Shown here: positions 6,590 to 8,483 of the stretch, piece by piece
Position numbering within the stretch: the stretch's first letter is position 1
Layout of the letters: each line of letters starts with the position of its first letter
NCBI GenBank assembly: GCA_934501475.1
Contig: CAKSUL010000069.1
Coordinates: 1 to 8,483, forward strand
Source: an uncultured Roseovarius sp.
GTDB lineage: Bacteria > Pseudomonadota > Alphaproteobacteria > Rhodobacterales > Rhodobacteraceae
Reading direction: 5' to 3'
DNA: 8,483 nucleotides
The notes under the pieces: generated by a model
What the model was told of the DNA's origin: nothing
The model's database searches: none
Seen by the model: the letters and a program-made list of their open reading frames with translations, nothing else
Position numbers and translations under genes: made by a program

Positions 6590-7530
6590 GCCGCGTGGCC
6601 GCAGTGGTGATCGGGCGCAATGAGGGGGCGCGGCTGCGCGCCTGTCTGGCCTCGCTCCAGGGGCAGGTGGGCCGGATCGTCTATGTCGATTCGGGCTCCA
6701 GCGATGGCAGTGTCGCCCACGCCCGCGCCGTGGGCGCGACGGTGGTGGCGCTGGACATGGCCCGCCCCTTTACCGCCGCGCGGGCGCGCAATGCGGGGCT
6801 GGCCGTGCTGGAGGGGGATGTGGATCTGGTGCAACTGGTGGATGGCGACTGCGTGATGACCGAGGGTTGGATCGCGCGGGCAGAGGCCTTTCTGGCGGCG
6901 CACCCGGATGTGGCGGTGATCTGCGGGAACCGGCGTGAATTGCACCCCGAGGCCAGTATCTACAACCGCCTGATCGATCGTGAATGGCAGGGCCCGTCGG
7001 GTGAGGTGCGCGCCTGCGGCGGCGATGCGATGATGCGCCTTGGCGCGGTTGAGGCGGTGGGCGGCTTCAATCCGGCGCTGATCGCCGGCGAGGAACCTGA
7101 CCTCTGCCTGCGCCTCAGGCGGGCGGGCTGGCGGATCTGGCGTCTTGACGCCGCGATGACATGGCATGATGCGGCGATGATGCGCTTTGGCCAGTGGTGG
7201 GCGCGCAGCCGGCGCGCCGGACATGCCTTTGCCGAAGGCGCGGCACTGCACGGGCGCACCCCCGAGCGGCACTGGGTGGCCGAGACCGCGCGCGCGCTGA
7301 TCTGGGGCGCGGCGGCGCCGCTGCTGATCGGTGTGCTGGCGTTGATCCAGCCCTGGGCGCTGGTGCTGGCGCTGATCTATCCGGCGCAACTGGCGCGTCT
7401 GGCAGCGCGCGAGGGGCTGACCTGGGCCATATTCAACATGCTGGGCAAGGTCGCCGAGGCGCAGGGCGCCCTGGGCTATTACCTGAACCGCGCGCGGCGC
7501 AAACGCAGCGCGCTGATGGAATACAAGTGA
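6586..7530 (+). CDS. Family 2 (GT-A) glycosyltransferase
   Basis: This 314-residue enzyme transfers a sugar from a nucleotide donor during glycan assembly. It has the GT2 opening VAAVVIGRNEGARLRACLAS, then VDSGSSDGS (34-42), the metal-binding LVDGD (D86, D88) and the acceptor-side GGFNPALIAGEEPDLCLR (159-176) with the expected acidic pair. TWHDAAMMRFGQWWARSRR at 192-210 matches the QxxRW-like helix position, without an exact QxxRW. Residues about 236-270 are strongly hydrophobic, giving one or two membrane helices, and the C-terminus is basic (NRARRKRS). The start codon overlaps the stop of the previous gene as ATGA, with AGGGG 7 nt upstream. It is the last gene of the plus-strand operon and converges on the GT26 gene. 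Confidence 0.9.
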   Translation: MSRVAAVVIGRNEGARLRACLASLQGQVGRIVYVDSGSSDGSVAHARAVGATVVALDMARPFTAARARNAGLAVLEGDVDLVQLVDGDCVMTEGWIARAEAFLAAHPDVAVICGNRRELHPEASIYNRLIDREWQGPSGEVRACGGDAMMRLGAVEAVGGFNPALIAGEEPDLCLRLRRAGWRIWRLDAAMTWHDAAMMRFGQWWARSRRAGHAFAEGAALHGRTPERHWVAETARALIWGAAAPLLIGVLALIQPWALVLALIYPAQLARLAAREGLTWAIFNMLGKVAEAQGALGYYLNRARRKRSALMEYK

Positions 7531-7532
7531 CC

Positions 7533-7552
7533 CACGCCCGTCTATCGGCGTG
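7533..7552. terminator. Short shared hairpin between the two convergent glycosyltransferase genes
   Basis: CACGCC (7533-7538) pairs with GGCGTG (7547-7552) around an 8-nt loop. The stops of the two convergent genes lie on either side or in the loop, only 11 bp apart. It could serve as a weak bidirectional terminator, but there is no T tract. Confidence 0.3.
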
Positions 7553-8291
7553 ATTTCACCGCGTTCAGGGCCAGTTCAGGCAGAATCGAAATGCAACTGA
7601 TATAGCGCGGGATCATCCGCGCGGGCGCACCGATCGCGCGCCACAGCCATTCCAGCGCCAGCGCGCGCATCCAGCGCGGCGCGCGGCGCTGATGACCGCC
7701 CAGAAAATCCAGACCCGCCCCGATCGAGGCAAAACCGACCGACGGGGCCAGATCGGCGCCGCGCGCGGCCAGGATCTCCTGCTTGGGCGCGCCAAGGGCC
7801 AGGAAACACAACTGCGCGCCGCAGGATCTGATGTCGTGCAGCAGGGCGGCGGCGGCGTCGCTTTCGGGATCGAACCCCATTGGCGGGGATATTTGCTGCG
7901 CGATGCGCAAGCCCGGAACCGCCGCCCTGAGGTGGCGCGCGGCATCGGTCAGCGCGCTTTCGGTGCTGCCGATCAGCGCGATCGCGCAGCCCTCGCTTGC
8001 GGCCAGCCGGCACAGCGGCAGCACCAGATCCGATCCCGGAACCAGCTCGACCGGGGTTCCGGCCAGACGCGACAGCCAGACGATGGGATTGCCATCCGCC
8101 ACGACCAGATCCTGCGCGCCGTAAGCGCGCGCAAAAGCGGGGTTGCTGCGGATCTTGACCAGATGATCCAGATTGACCGTGGCAAGGCGAAACCCGGCCC
8201 CCGCGCGCAGCCGCGCCGTCACCTCCTGCATCAGGCGCGCCCGGGTCGGGATGGTGATCGCAATCTCATGACCGGCAATGGCAAGGCGCAT
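7542..8291 (-). CDS. WecG/TagA/CpsF family glycosyltransferase (GT26)
   Basis: This 249-residue enzyme matches the GT26 family, whose members transfer N-acetylmannosamine or its uronic acid to a lipid-linked primer. The family order is intact: TVNLDHL (38-44), ADGNPIVWLSR (65-75), GSDL (86-89), LGAPKQE (166-172), GAGLDFLGG (191-199) with RAPRWM after it, and LEWLWR (213-218) near the C-terminus. It is a peripheral cytoplasmic protein with no membrane helix. The start at 8291 has GGAG 6 nt upstream. A longer in-frame start at 8345 would run into the IS element and is rejected. It converges with the GT2 gene. Its 5' flank is cut by an IS element 46 bp upstream, so its original promoter or operon partners may be lost. 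Length and motifs are normal, so the protein should be active if expressed. Confidence 0.93.
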   Translation of the reverse strand: MRLAIAGHEIAITIPTRARLMQEVTARLRAGAGFRLATVNLDHLVKIRSNPAFARAYGAQDLVVADGNPIVWLSRLAGTPVELVPGSDLVLPLCRLAASEGCAIALIGSTESALTDAARHLRAAVPGLRIAQQISPPMGFDPESDAAAALLHDIRSCGAQLCFLALGAPKQEILAARGADLAPSVGFASIGAGLDFLGGHQRRAPRWMRALALEWLWRAIGAPARMIPRYISCISILPELALNAVKSRR

Positions 8292-8297
8292 CTTGTG

Positions 8298-8301
8298 CTC
8301 C
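8298..8301 (-). promoter_or_regulatory. Ribosome binding site fixing the GT26 start at 8291
   Basis: GGAG on the minus strand lies 6 nt before the ATG at 8291, an ideal spacing. The alternative start at 8345 is inside the IS element end. Confidence 0.6.
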
Positions 8302-8337
8302 GTAAGGCAGGCTGGCAGGCGGGGTGACGGTGTCTTA

Positions 8338-8483
8338 GAGTCCATCCGAGATCATATCCTTTCTTGGCAAAGCCTTCGCAGCATTGATCGAATGGACGCC
8401 CACCGAAGGAACGCCAACGCGTTCTGGTTCAGGCACTCCCAATCCTTGGCCAGGCGGCGGCAGCGATTGAGCCATCCGATGGT
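8338..8483 (-). mobile_element. 3' end of an IS5-family (IS427-like) insertion sequence
   Basis: The segment holds the transposase C-terminus and the outer end of the element. The proposed terminus is GAGTCCATCC beginning at 8338. It is flanked by TTA (8335-8337), matching the short TNA target duplications known for the IS427 subgroup. The other end is outside the window, so neither the inverted repeat nor the duplication could be checked. The boundary is inferred, the family call rests on the protein fragment. Confidence 0.6.
8352..8483 (-). CDS. IS5-family transposase, C-terminal 43 residues (5' end outside window)
   Basis: The minus strand encodes an uninterrupted 43-residue end of a DDE transposase that continues past the window edge. 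The pattern GWLNRCRRLAKDWE followed by NALAFLRWASIRSMLRRL matches the C-terminus of IS5-family transposases, where the catalytic Glu precedes a basic helix and the LAFLRLASIRLMLRRL-like stretch. The stop is TGA at 8352-8354. Whether the complete gene is intact cannot be seen. Confidence 0.75.
   Translation of the reverse strand, partial: TIGWLNRCRRLAKDWECLNQNALAFLRWASIRSMLRRLCQERI

Noticed and set aside
6538..7389. 283-residue minus-strand frame opposite the GT2 gene
   Set aside because: No domain is recognised and the GT2 motifs on the plus strand are intact.
1..8483. CRISPR array, toxin-antitoxin or restriction system
   Set aside because: No spacer-repeat pattern or matching protein family was seen; the only tandem repeats are the 12-bp units and the IS end repeats.

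Overview
The window is GC-rich DNA with alphaproteobacterial character, most likely from the Rhodobacterales (Roseobacter/Rhodobacter group). This rests on codon and base composition, the EnvZ-type kinase, the integrase with an N-terminal domain resembling DUF6538, and the style of the insertion sequences. The genus cannot be fixed from this sequence. Both ends of the window lie in insertion sequences: an IS21-like terminus at the left and an IS5-family (IS427-like) element at the right.

Left part (1-1420): a tRNA-Asn(GUU) gene on the minus strand is followed directly, in the same direction, by a tyrosine-recombinase-type integrase gene. This is the classic layout of an element integrated at a tRNA 3' end. 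The integrase has lost its catalytic C-terminus because an IS21-like element is inserted in it. A short array of 12-bp repeats with GTGCAC cores lies between the tRNA and the likely integrase start.

Middle (1498-3742): a metallo-beta-lactamase-fold hydrolase of the LACTB2-like type (minus) is divergent from an EnvZ/OmpR-type membrane sensor histidine kinase (plus), with 40 bp between them. No response regulator is present in the window. A 173-bp gap with a long imperfect dyad (3784-3855) separates the kinase from the next operon.

Right part (3916-8291): a surface-polysaccharide module. Three overlapping plus-strand genes form a tight operon: an asparagine-synthetase-like protein without the N-terminal cysteine, a probable GT-B glycosyltransferase, and a family 2 glycosyltransferase with a hydrophobic C-terminal segment. 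A convergent WecG/TagA/CpsF (GT26) glycosyltransferase follows, with only 11 bp between the stop codons. Together they suggest assembly of a glycan, possibly with an amide-modified sugar acid, though the substrate is inferred and not shown. The IS5-family element ends 46 bp upstream of the GT26 start codon, so the cluster has been rearranged or cut there.

No CRISPR array, plasmid origin or defence system was recognised. The least ordinary items are the asparagine-synthetase-like gene in a glycan operon and the tRNA/integrase/IS junction.
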